Source of the DNA: an uncultured Opitutia bacterium
Lineage (GTDB): Bacteria; Verrucomicrobiota; Verrucomicrobiia; Opitutales; UBA953
Direction: 5' to 3'
NCBI GenBank assembly: GCA_903929325.1
Contig: CAIYUD010000225.1
Span: 1-14,839, forward strand
Length of the DNA stretch: 14,839 nucleotides
The position numbers and the translations under genes were made by a program. Positions 6,803-14,174 of the stretch are shown here, one piece after another. The notes below the pieces were generated by a model that was given only the letters and a program-made list of their open reading frames with translations, was not told the origin of the DNA and did not search any database. How positions within the stretch are numbered: position 1 is the first letter of the stretch; each line of letters opens with the position of its first letter.

Positions 6803-7570
6803 TTAGGCTAAACCGCGCTTGGACCCACGTACGAAACTTAACCAATTCTTGGCGATTCTTCCGCCGGAAAAAGGTAAAGCACTTGCTTTCTCGAGTGCTT
6901 GTGTGGCGTTGAGGCCGTCGCGGTAGAAAGTGCGATGGAGTGACTTGGCTTCGTCTACTTCGGCTTCGGAGAAGCCATTACGCAAAAGACCAACCTTATT
7001 GATCATCTTGGTTTCCGCGGGGTTACCGTCAGCAATGACGAACGGCGGGACGTCCTGCGTAAGTTTGGAGCATGCTGCGACCATGGCATAATCACCGACC
7101 TGACAGAATTGATGCACGCCAGCGCTCCAACCAATGTTGATGTTGTTGCCGATGTGCACGTGGCCACCGAGCGCGGAGTGACTCGACATCACGAGGTGGT
7201 TGCCGACGACGCAATCGTGGGCGATGTGGGCATAGGCTAAGAGCACGTTGTCATCGCCCAGGGTTGTCCACTCGCCTTCTTGGGTACCAAGGTGTACACT
7301 AACGTATTCCCGGAACATGTTACGTGCACCAATGCGCAGTCCGGGGCGACCGGTCTTGCCTTTAAGGTCTTGGCTGCGACCGCCAATAACTGCAAAGGGG
7401 AATACTTCGCAATTTGCGCCGAGTGTCGTGTAACCTTCAACGCAGGCGTGATGGTGCAGGACGCAACCGTCACCCAAGGTGACTTCTGGGCCGACAAATG
7501 CATAAGCGCCGACCTTAACGTCTTTGCCGAGTTTTGCACCCGACTCGATGATTGCCGTTGGATGAATCAC
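6803..7570 (-). CDS. lpxA: LpxA: acyl-ACP--UDP-N-acetylglucosamine O-acyltransferase
   Basis: LpxA moves a 3-hydroxyacyl chain from acyl carrier protein to the 3-OH of UDP-GlcNAc, the first step of lipid A synthesis in the cytoplasm. The 255-residue protein is built from left-handed beta-helix hexapeptide repeats (about 2-185: HPTAIIESGAKLGKDVKVGA and following) and a C-terminal helical part (about 190-255). The active-site segment AHIAHDCVVGN (114-124) carries H118, equivalent to catalytic H125 of E. coli. The family blocks GHVHIGN (136-142), VHQFCQVGDYAMV (152-164), TQDVPPFVIADGNPA (171-185) and the ending RGSKRGL are all present. The start is a GTG at 7570 whose encoded protein begins MIHPTA, exactly where the family begins. 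It lies 12 nt after the lpxC-fabZ stop, consistent with one operon. lpxD and lpxB are not in the window. Confidence 0.96.
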   Translation of the reverse strand: MIHPTAIIESGAKLGKDVKVGAYAFVGPEVTLGDGCVLHHHACVEGYTTLGANCEVFPFAVIGGRSQDLKGKTGRPGLRIGARNMFREYVSVHLGTQEGEWTTLGDDNVLLAYAHIAHDCVVGNHLVMSSHSALGGHVHIGNNINIGWSAGVHQFCQVGDYAMVAACSKLTQDVPPFVIADGNPAETKMINKVGLLRNGFSEAEVDEAKSLHRTFYRDGLNATQALEKASALPFSGGRIAKNWLSFVRGSKRGLA

Positions 7571-7582
7571 GCCTGGAAAGTT

Positions 7583-8917
7583 TCAACCTTCGGTGCCGCT
7601 ATCAGCGACAGTGAACATGAGATCGGCCGAAGAAACGGTTTCGCCAGCGACTAAGCATTCGCATTCGGCACAGGCAATTTTGCCGCGAACCTTGGTAAGT
7701 TTTGCGCGGATTTCGAGGGTGTCGCCGGGAGTGACAGCTTTGCGGAATTTAACTTTATCTGCACTCATGAAGAAGACGACTTTGGGCGAGTCTCCGGCCT
7801 GAACTTTATTAAGCATGATTAAGCCCGCAACTTGAGCCATGGCCTCAACTTGTAACACGCCAGGCATCACGGGTTGTCCAGGGAAGTGTCCTTGGAAGTA
7901 TGGTTCATTGATCGTCACATTCTTAATCGCCACGATTGATTCGGCTTCGAGCTTGAGCACGCGATCGACCATCACGAATGGGTAGCGATGGGGCAGGGCG
8001 TTGAGAATCTGACGGATGTTTAGTTCGTTGCCGACAGGACTATCGACGCTGACGCTGGCAACCTTGGCTTTCCCTTTGCTGGTCTTGGACTCCAGCCATT
8101 GCTTACGAATGGCTGCACCGAGGCGGGCGTTGAGTGAATGCCCAGGGCGGACGGCGATGATGTGTGCTTTAATCCGTACACCGGCAAGGGTGAGGTCGCC
8201 GACAATATCGAGGATCTTGTGGCGAACGAGTTCTTCCTTAAAACGCAGGGGTTCCTTGGTGATAACCTTGTCGCCTTTAAGCACGATGGCTGAGTCAAGT
8301 GAGCCGCCTTGGATTAAACCTTTTTTCAGCAACTCCTCGATGTCCTCGTAAATGGTGAACGTACGAGCGGGCGCAATTTGCGCCTCATAGGTTTCAGGAT
8401 CTAAATCAATCGTGAGATGCTGGGTATGGATCCCGCGGTCATCGGCCGACGTGCATGTCACCCGGAAGCCATCGTGGGGCAGGGCTACGATCGAACGACT
8501 GCCTTCGTTGATCGTGATAGGTGCGGTGAGTGTGAAACTTTCTGCATCCTGAGCTTGGGTTACGATTCCTGCTTGTCGGATGAGTGTTGTGAAAGGTCGT
8601 GCTGAACCGTCGACAATCGGTGGTTCGGATGCGTCGAGTTCTACGATGCAGTTGTCGACTCCCATACCCGTGAGTGCGGAGAGAATGTGCTCAATGGTGT
8701 GAAGCTTGATGTGGTCTGAGGAGACAGTGGTTTTACGTTCCACTTCTGTAACCATATCGGAACTTGGGCGCACTTCAGGTTTGCCGAAGAGGTCGATGCG
8801 ACGAAAGACTATGCCGGTACCGATGTTTCCGGGACGGAGGGTAAGGGTGACGTCCTGCCCGGTATGCAGGGATTTACCCTTGAGGGAAACTTCGCGCTCG
8901 ATGGTTTGCTGCTTCAT
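7583..8917 (-). CDS. lpxC/fabZ: Bifunctional LpxC (UDP-3-O-acyl-GlcNAc deacetylase) / FabZ (3-hydroxyacyl-ACP dehydratase)
   Basis: This 444-residue fusion joins two enzymes. The N-terminal LpxC domain (about 1-275) removes the N-acetyl group from UDP-3-O-acyl-GlcNAc, the committed step of lipid A synthesis. Its zinc ligands are H77 (in TIEH), H233 and D237 (in HKILD); E78 is the catalytic acid/base and H260 (in PGHSLN) the second catalytic His. A lysine-rich linker (about 276-298) leads to FabZ (about 300-444), which dehydrates 3-hydroxyacyl-ACP in fatty acid synthesis. FabZ is shown by LPHRYPFVMVDRV (308-320) and GHFPGQPVMPGVLQVEAMAQ (343-362), with catalytic H344 and E358. Both active sites look intact. 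Such fusions are known from Bacteroidetes/Chlorobi and related phyla. The start is ATG at 8917 with AAGGTAGGA just upstream. It heads the leftward operon with lpxA. Confidence 0.96.
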   Translation of the reverse strand: MKQQTIEREVSLKGKSLHTGQDVTLTLRPGNIGTGIVFRRIDLFGKPEVRPSSDMVTEVERKTTVSSDHIKLHTIEHILSALTGMGVDNCIVELDASEPPIVDGSARPFTTLIRQAGIVTQAQDAESFTLTAPITINEGSRSIVALPHDGFRVTCTSADDRGIHTQHLTIDLDPETYEAQIAPARTFTIYEDIEELLKKGLIQGGSLDSAIVLKGDKVITKEPLRFKEELVRHKILDIVGDLTLAGVRIKAHIIAVRPGHSLNARLGAAIRKQWLESKTSKGKAKVASVSVDSPVGNELNIRQILNALPHRYPFVMVDRVLKLEAESIVAIKNVTINEPYFQGHFPGQPVMPGVLQVEAMAQVAGLIMLNKVQAGDSPKVVFFMSADKVKFRKAVTPGDTLEIRAKLTKVRGKIACAECECLVAGETVSSADLMFTVADSGTEG

Positions 8918-8929
8918 ATTCCTACCTTA

Positions 8930-8957
8930 GTTATTCACAGCCTCCGCACGGTGTAAA
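8930..8957 (-). promoter_or_regulatory. Possible sigma-70-like promoter for lpxC-fabZ
   Basis: On the minus strand TTTACA (complement of 8952-8957) and AATAAC (complement of 8930-8935) are 16 nt apart and resemble -35 and -10 boxes (5 of 6 and 4 of 6 consensus matches). The 5' leader to the ATG at 8917 would be very short. No equally good promoter was seen on the plus strand of 8918-9052 for the divergent metallopeptidase gene. This rests on pattern matching only. Confidence 0.25.
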
Positions 8958-9052
8958 GCGAGGGATTTGAGCATATTTGACCCCATTGATGCCGTAAAGA
9001 AGGGGGTATTTTGAGAGTTGTCTCACTTATTCAATCAAGACAGTAATCTACC

Positions 9053-10987
9053 ATGCGTTTTCTAGCCATCCTTATGGCGTTTGCCGGAGTAGCCTTAACC
9101 GCTCAAGCGGCTACAACTCCAGCGACGACACCCGTCTTGCGTAGCTTGCGTGACCTCACGCCGCTCGAGCGCGCGAAGGTTGCTTCACGTCTGGGTTGGA
9201 CGACTACCCAGGCTAACGAAGTCGCTGGCCGTGACAAGGATGCCATGGTGAGTTCCGACGGGCTTGCGCTTTACGTTTGTCGTTTTCCAGCTGTCGTCAG
9301 TAAATTAGTTCCGGGTGAAGATCCTGCAAGCTTCACAAACTCAGCTGAGTTTCCTCTGAATGAGACTTTCCTGCTTCACTCCCGTCCAGGTTCGAAGAAA
9401 ACAATTTATCTAGATTTTGATGGCTGTCCAGACGGTCCTAAGGCTCGCTGGGGTAGTCCGAGTGTTACAGGTGTAACGGCTTATAACTTCGACGGTGATT
9501 CCAAAACCTTTAGCGATGCTGAACGATCAGATATTCAAAAAATATGGCGAATGGTGGCTGAGGATTTTGCCGTCTGGGATGTTGATGTAACTACTGAGCC
9601 TCCCACGGACGACGCTATTCGAGTTCTCTCCACGGGTGATGACACGTACGGGGTCATTGTTGGTATTGGTCCGCGCAAGGATAGTTCATTCCAGTCTGGT
9701 TCAGGAGGAGTTGCCTTTGTTAGTTCATTTAAATGGGGAGATGCCACGCCTTGCTGGGTCTTCAATATTGGCGGAAAGTATGCAGCTGAAGCTATTAGCC
9801 ATGAAGTCGGACATACCCTAGGTCTCAGTCACGACGGCAAGACGGACGGCACCGAATATTACGGCGGCCATGCGAACTGGGGGCCTATCATGGGCGTCGG
9901 TTATTACGGAAGCGTCTCTCAATGGTCTAAAGGTGAATATGACTTAGCTAGTAACACCCAAGACGACATCGCCGTGATCACCAGTTATCTTCCTAAACTC
10001 ACGGACGACGTTGCAGACAATATGGTGCGTGCTAAAGCCATTTCCGGAACAACCGTTCTCGAGCAAGGCATCATCAATAGTTCGACTGATAAAGACTGGT
10101 TCTCATTTAAGACAGGTTCGGGTCTCGTGACGTTGAATGTCAAAGTAGCCGCTTATTCTCCCAACCTTGATACCCGCTTAACAATTCTTGATAGCTCCGG
10201 TGGTGTTGTCGCTACCAGTGCGCCTAGTCGTTCAAGTACTTCCGATGCTCTGGAGTCATCCTTGATCATTCCGCTGGCTGAAGGGGAATATTATGCAGTG
10301 GTCGAATCCTCTGCTTCTGGAACGAGTGCAACCACTGGTTATACAACCTACGGGAGTATCGGTCACTACAGCCTCACGGGCACACTTCGTCCGAGCACAT
10401 TGGTCAGTAAGCCGCCTGTTGCGTCGACTGTGGGAACTTCTCCGTTAAAAGGCTCTGCCCCTCTGACAGTGGGCTTTGATGGCACACAATCTTCGGATCC
10501 TGATGGTATTGTTGTCGGTTATCTTTGGACGTTCGATGATGGTACGACTGCGATTACCGCAAGTCCTACGCACACTTTCACGACCCCAGGGATTCACCCA
10601 GTAACATTGGTTGTGACGGATAATCAGGGTTTAACGGGCACGACCAATCTCGATATCGAGGTGGTCAATAGCCGCATTATTTTTGTCAGCGCTATTGTTC
10701 CAGGGTTTAGCGGATCAGGTGCAAGTGCGAGTGCCGACATTCTTGTCACGGTCAAAGACGACAAGGGCGCCCTCGTTAGTAATGCCATGGTTTACGGTCG
10801 ACTTTCAGGTATCGGGCAGGGTGACGTCATCGGCCGTACGAACGAGAAAGGTCAGGTCCGTCTCCGTGGTCGTATTCCACCCCTTACGCGCGGTGCACTG
10901 ACCTTTACGGTTACAAATCTCACGCTCGCTGGTGGCATCTACGATGCCTCCTTTAATGTGGAGACGACGGATAGCGTTTCGCGCTAA
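9053..10987 (+). CDS. Secreted metzincin-type zinc metallopeptidase with PPC-like, PKD and C-terminal Ig-like domains (copy 1)
   Basis: The 644-residue protein opens with a signal peptide (MRFLAILMAFAGVALTAQAA), so it acts outside the cytoplasm. A propeptide-like region reaches about residue 110. The peptidase domain (about 115-312) has the zinc motif HEVGHTLGLSHD (250-261; H250, H254, H260 as ligands, E251 catalytic) and a candidate Met-turn at M280 in PIMGVGY. Conserved blocks before it are YLDFDGC (119-125) and VAEDFAVWDVDVTTE (168-182). Next come a PPC-like beta domain (about 338-445, DKDWFSF), a PKD domain (about 454-538; SDPDGIVVGYLWTFDDG), and a C-terminal Ig-like domain (about 541-644) ending SVSR. 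Substrate unknown; degradation of external protein is the usual guess. A close paralogue lies downstream past a terminator. Compared with it, this copy has C125 where the other has H126, and two extra cysteines. No clear Shine-Dalgarno precedes the ATG. Confidence 0.88.
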   Translation: MRFLAILMAFAGVALTAQAATTPATTPVLRSLRDLTPLERAKVASRLGWTTTQANEVAGRDKDAMVSSDGLALYVCRFPAVVSKLVPGEDPASFTNSAEFPLNETFLLHSRPGSKKTIYLDFDGCPDGPKARWGSPSVTGVTAYNFDGDSKTFSDAERSDIQKIWRMVAEDFAVWDVDVTTEPPTDDAIRVLSTGDDTYGVIVGIGPRKDSSFQSGSGGVAFVSSFKWGDATPCWVFNIGGKYAAEAISHEVGHTLGLSHDGKTDGTEYYGGHANWGPIMGVGYYGSVSQWSKGEYDLASNTQDDIAVITSYLPKLTDDVADNMVRAKAISGTTVLEQGIINSSTDKDWFSFKTGSGLVTLNVKVAAYSPNLDTRLTILDSSGGVVATSAPSRSSTSDALESSLIIPLAEGEYYAVVESSASGTSATTGYTTYGSIGHYSLTGTLRPSTLVSKPPVASTVGTSPLKGSAPLTVGFDGTQSSDPDGIVVGYLWTFDDGTTAITASPTHTFTTPGIHPVTLVVTDNQGLTGTTNLDIEVVNSRIIFVSAIVPGFSGSGASASADILVTVKDDKGALVSNAMVYGRLSGIGQGDVIGRTNEKGQVRLRGRIPPLTRGALTFTVTNLTLAGGIYDASFNVETTDSVSR

Positions 10988-11005
10988 TCGCTAATTGTCT
11001 TCACA

Positions 11006-11035
11006 AAAAAAGGCCAGCAACCACTGGCCTTTTTT
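11006..11035 (+). terminator. Intrinsic terminator between the two metallopeptidase genes
   Basis: A perfect 12-bp stem (AAAAAAGGCCAG at 11006-11017 and CTGGCCTTTTTT at 11024-11035) surrounds a 6-nt loop and ends in a run of six T. It lies 18 nt after the stop of copy 1 and 45 nt before the start of copy 2, so copy 2 probably has its own promoter. Confidence 0.92.
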
Positions 11036-11080
11036 ATTGAGGGAACTTGCTACAGTCTCATTTGCGGATAAGGATGAGTT

Positions 11081-13069
11081 ATGAAAAGGTCCTTCGCATT
11101 CCTGATGGCCGGGGTCTTTTTTGGGTTAGCTGGGACAACGGATTCTACCAATCCTTTGCTAAAACCTGAGCGTCAATCACGTGATGCTTATTCGGTGGAC
11201 GAGGCTACGAAGGATAAGGCTGCTGACCATGTCCGCATGGACCGCGCAGAGTATCGGCGTGTCGCTGAGCGTGACCATGCGCTTAAAATCGATGGAAAGA
11301 ATAAATCGCTTTATGTATGTGCCGCACCTGCGCGTTCATTAACAGGACCCGATAATTCTAATTATACAGGTACAGCAGCTTTCCCTTACGACCAGACGTT
11401 TAAGTTACACACACGCCCAGGTGCCACTCGGATTATTTACCTCGATTTTGATGGGCATACGACCTCGGGCACGGATTGGAATGATTCAGATAATGGCGGC
11501 AGGGATTTTACAACACCCCCGTTGGATATCGACGGAGACACCACGTCCTTTTCGGATGCTGAAAAAGCGATGATCCAAAATATTTGGCGTCGCGTCGCAG
11601 AAGATTACGCAGCCTTTGACGTCGATGTGACCACCGAAGACCCTGGCGTTGAAGCTATTCGTCAATCGGGCGATGGTGACACCACTTGGGGTATTCGTGC
11701 CGTGATTGGCGGTGATAGCAGTCAGTGGTTTAGTGGTGGTGCAGGGGGCGTCGCTTATGTCGGCTCATTTGGTTCATCGATCGACACGCCTGTTTTTGTT
11801 TTCTCTGACGACCTATCGGATGATGAAAAATGGATAGCTGAAGCGACTTCACACGAAGTTGGACATTCGGTTGGCCTAAACCATATGGGGCAATCCGGTC
11901 GTGGTTGGGTTGAATACTACGAGGGGCATTCCGATTGGGCACCGATTATGGGCGTCGGTTACGATCGGGCAGTCGTCCAATGGTCGAAGGGTGAGTATTC
12001 CTTAGCCAACAATACTGAAGATGAACTCGCAATCATCTCTACCTATGCACCACGCTTGGCTGGAGATCACGGTACCGATAGCGCAAGTGCGGCCACCGTT
12101 TCTGTTGAGCCTAGTTTTTCAATTGGGGGTGTGATTGTCGATAAGACGGATAAGGCATGGTATAAAATCACGACAGATGCGGGTACATTAAACTTAGCCG
12201 GTGTTGTGGCTTCTCTTTCGCCAAACCTGAAGCTCTCCATCTCCCTGGCAAATGCCGAAGGGACGATCTTTGCAACTTCGCCTGTCACGAGTCAGATGGG
12301 TACAACGCTTTCCACGGGCGTCCCCGCGGGCACTTATTACATCATTGTTGATGGGATTGGTACAGGTAATGCCCAAACCGCCTACAATGACTACAGTTCC
12401 TTAGGGCGTTTTACCCTCAATGCGACCTTTGTGGCTACGCCATTCAACAATCTACCGCCTGTGGCTTCAACCGTGGGTACGTCCGCCGGGTCAGGATCTG
12501 CCCCTTTTTCGATGAGCTTTATGGGCTCAGGTTCCAATGACCCTGATGGTACCATCGCCAGTTATCTTTGGGATTTTGGAGATGGTTCAACGTCGACGGA
12601 CGCCAACCCTGTTCACATTTATACCGTAGTCGGAAGCTATACTGCTGTTTTAAAGGTTACGGATAACTACGGATACGTTGGTACCGCTTCGGTTCCGGTA
12701 ACCGTTTCAACTAAAATATCCAAAAACACACCTGCGCTTAGTGTTTCATCCCTCAAGTTAACCTGGGCCAAATCTGGTAAGACAAATGTGAAGCCCCAAG
12801 CATTGGCAACCGTTGTCGATCAGACTTCGAAGGCATTTCAGTCTGCTAAAGTTACCTACCGTGTGGTGACGACGCCTTCGGGCGGTTCGCCTGTTACGAC
12901 CACAACCTCAGCGATTACAGATAAGAAGGGTGCTGTCACCCTTCTTGGGACTATTCAGCCGACTGCGTTTACGGGTACAGTTCAATTCACAATCCTGTCG
13001 ATCGAGGCTAAGGGCTATGTGTACAACTCGGCTGCGAATAAGTTCACGACCAGCATTTTATCGCGCTGA
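11081..13069 (+). CDS. Secreted metzincin-type zinc metallopeptidase with PPC-like, PKD and C-terminal Ig-like domains (copy 2)
   Basis: This 662-residue paralogue of the preceding gene has the same domain order. The N-terminus MKRSFAFLMAGVFFGLAG is a signal peptide with an uncertain cleavage site. The peptidase domain (about 116-322) has HEVGHSVGLNH (258-268; H258, H262, H268, catalytic E259) and a candidate Met-turn at M290 in PIMGVGY. Shared blocks include YLDFDGH (120-126) and VAEDYAAFDVDVTTE (172-186). A PPC-like domain (about 348-450), a PKD domain (about 459-543; NDPDGTIASYLWDFGDG) and a C-terminal Ig-like domain (about 549-662) ending ILSR follow. The residue after the third zinc His is Met rather than the Asp of copy 1. 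The C-terminal domains of the two copies are the least alike part. AAGGA at 11070-11074 is a plausible ribosome binding site for the ATG at 11081. Substrate unknown. Confidence 0.88.
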   Translation: MKRSFAFLMAGVFFGLAGTTDSTNPLLKPERQSRDAYSVDEATKDKAADHVRMDRAEYRRVAERDHALKIDGKNKSLYVCAAPARSLTGPDNSNYTGTAAFPYDQTFKLHTRPGATRIIYLDFDGHTTSGTDWNDSDNGGRDFTTPPLDIDGDTTSFSDAEKAMIQNIWRRVAEDYAAFDVDVTTEDPGVEAIRQSGDGDTTWGIRAVIGGDSSQWFSGGAGGVAYVGSFGSSIDTPVFVFSDDLSDDEKWIAEATSHEVGHSVGLNHMGQSGRGWVEYYEGHSDWAPIMGVGYDRAVVQWSKGEYSLANNTEDELAIISTYAPRLAGDHGTDSASAATVSVEPSFSIGGVIVDKTDKAWYKITTDAGTLNLAGVVASLSPNLKLSISLANAEGTIFATSPVTSQMGTTLSTGVPAGTYYIIVDGIGTGNAQTAYNDYSSLGRFTLNATFVATPFNNLPPVASTVGTSAGSGSAPFSMSFMGSGSNDPDGTIASYLWDFGDGSTSTDANPVHIYTVVGSYTAVLKVTDNYGYVGTASVPVTVSTKISKNTPALSVSSLKLTWAKSGKTNVKPQALATVVDQTSKAFQSAKVTYRVVTTPSGGSPVTTTTSAITDKKGAVTLLGTIQPTAFTGTVQFTILSIEAKGYVYNSAANKFTTSILSR

Positions 13070-13108
13070 GTAGGCGCCAAACAGTTGTTCACATCTAGCG
13101 AGCGTTCC

Positions 13109-13132
13109 TTGACTCTCTCGGGTCGTAGTCAA
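13109..13132. promoter_or_regulatory. Short inverted repeat TTGACT-12-AGTCAA before pabA/trpG
   Basis: TTGACT (13109-13114) and AGTCAA (13127-13132) are perfect 6-bp inverted arms separated by 12 nt, in the 73-nt gap between copy 2 of the metallopeptidase and pabA/trpG. TTGACT also resembles a -35 box, but no convincing -10 box is seen. It could be an operator, part of a promoter or chance. Confidence 0.25.
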
Positions 13133-13142
13133 TCTTTGAGCC

Positions 13143-13706
13143 GTGCTTTTGGTCATCGATAATTATGACTCCTTTACCTTCAACTTGGTCCAATATTTCG
13201 GCCAGTTGGGAGTCGAGCAACGTGTCTTCCGTAATGACGAGATTACGGTTGAGCAGGCTCTCGCTCTGAATCCAGAGCGGGTGATGATTTCGCCAGGTCC
13301 ATGTTCGCCCTCGGAAGCGGGTATATCATGCGACATCATCCGTGCCTTTGCGGGCAAGAAGCCATTATTAGGAGTCTGTCTTGGCCACCAAGCTATTGGT
13401 CAAGTTTACGGCGGTAAAGTTGTCCGTGCGCCGAATTTGATGCACGGGAAGACATCCCCCATCTTCCATGATGGTGAAGACCTCTTTCGTGGTATGCCGA
13501 ACCCCTTCGCGGCTACCCGTTACCATTCGCTCGTTGTGGATCGTCCGAGCCTTCCTGAATGCCTTCAGGTAACCGCGTGGACGGAGGATGGTCTCATCAT
13601 GGGCTTGAAGCACCGTACGCTACCTGTCTGGGGGGTCCAATTCCACCCTGAGTCCTTTGTCACCGAGCGCGGTTTGGACATTCTCGCTAACTTCCTTCGG
13701 CTCTGA
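13143..13706 (+). CDS. pabA: Aminodeoxychorismate/anthranilate synthase component II (glutamine amidotransferase)
   Basis: This subunit releases ammonia from glutamine and passes it to a chorismate-using partner (PabB for folate, or TrpE for tryptophan). The 187-residue class I amidotransferase has the nucleophile C79 in GVCLGHQAIG (77-86) and the H168/E170 pair in QFHPES (166-171). Other family blocks are IDNYDSFTFNLVQY (5-18), PGPCSPSEAG (51-60) and MHGKTSPI (100-107). Sequence alone does not separate PabA from TrpG, and many bacteria use one protein for both; no partner gene is in the window. The start is a GTG at 13143: an in-frame TGA lies just upstream at 13137-13139 and the family begins at this point. 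nrdR follows after 3 nt, so this gene appears to head the rightward cluster. Confidence 0.93.
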   Translation: MLLVIDNYDSFTFNLVQYFGQLGVEQRVFRNDEITVEQALALNPERVMISPGPCSPSEAGISCDIIRAFAGKKPLLGVCLGHQAIGQVYGGKVVRAPNLMHGKTSPIFHDGEDLFRGMPNPFAATRYHSLVVDRPSLPECLQVTAWTEDGLIMGLKHRTLPVWGVQFHPESFVTERGLDILANFLRL

Positions 13707-13709
13707 GTT

Positions 13710-14174
13710 ATGCAGTGCTCCCGCTGCCATCACGAAGACACCAAGGTGATTGAGACACGTCTGGTGAAGGGTAATCATGCCATCCGCCGTCGCCGCGAGT
13801 GCCTGGGTTGCGAGCATCGCTTTACAACTATCGAAGAAATCCTGCGTGAAGGTCTCGTTGTCGTTAAGCGCGACGGATCTCGTGAACCATTAGATTTAGC
13901 GAAGATTGCTTCCGGTATTCGCAAGGCGACCGATAAACGCCCGGTCGAAACCGAACGGATCGACTTACTGATTTCATCTGTCATCGAAGAAATTAACACG
14001 CGATTCGAAGACGAAGTACCCTCGAAAGATATCGGTGAAATCATCATGCAGAAACTTCAGTCGGTTGACCAAATCGCCTACGTGCGCTTTGCGAGCGTCT
14101 ACCGCGAATTTCGCGATATCGAAGAACTAGCCCGTGTCATCGAACAATTGCGTAAGGGAGGAAAGGTGCCATGA
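13710..14174 (+). CDS. nrdR: NrdR, transcriptional repressor of ribonucleotide reductase genes
   Basis: NrdR binds NrdR boxes upstream of ribonucleotide reductase genes and represses them according to the bound ATP/dATP state. The 154-residue protein has the standard form. An N-terminal zinc ribbon carries CSRC (3-6) and CLGC (31-34), with the characteristic TKVIETR (11-17), IRRRRECLGCEHRFTT (25-40) between and around them. An ATP-cone domain (about 49-139) begins VVVKRDGSREPLDLAKI and ends YVRFASVYREFRDIEEL. Length and spacing match the family closely. It starts 3 nt after pabA/trpG, and its TGA overlaps the ATG of the next gene (ATGA at 14171-14174), indicating one transcript. No ribonucleotide reductase gene or obvious NrdR-box pair was seen in the window. 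Confidence 0.96.
   Translation: MQCSRCHHEDTKVIETRLVKGNHAIRRRRECLGCEHRFTTIEEILREGLVVVKRDGSREPLDLAKIASGIRKATDKRPVETERIDLLISSVIEEINTRFEDEVPSKDIGEIIMQKLQSVDQIAYVRFASVYREFRDIEELARVIEQLRKGGKVP

Noticed and set aside
7280..7654. 124-codon open frame on the plus strand
   Set aside because: It is antisense to lpxA and the end of lpxC-fabZ, both clearly real.
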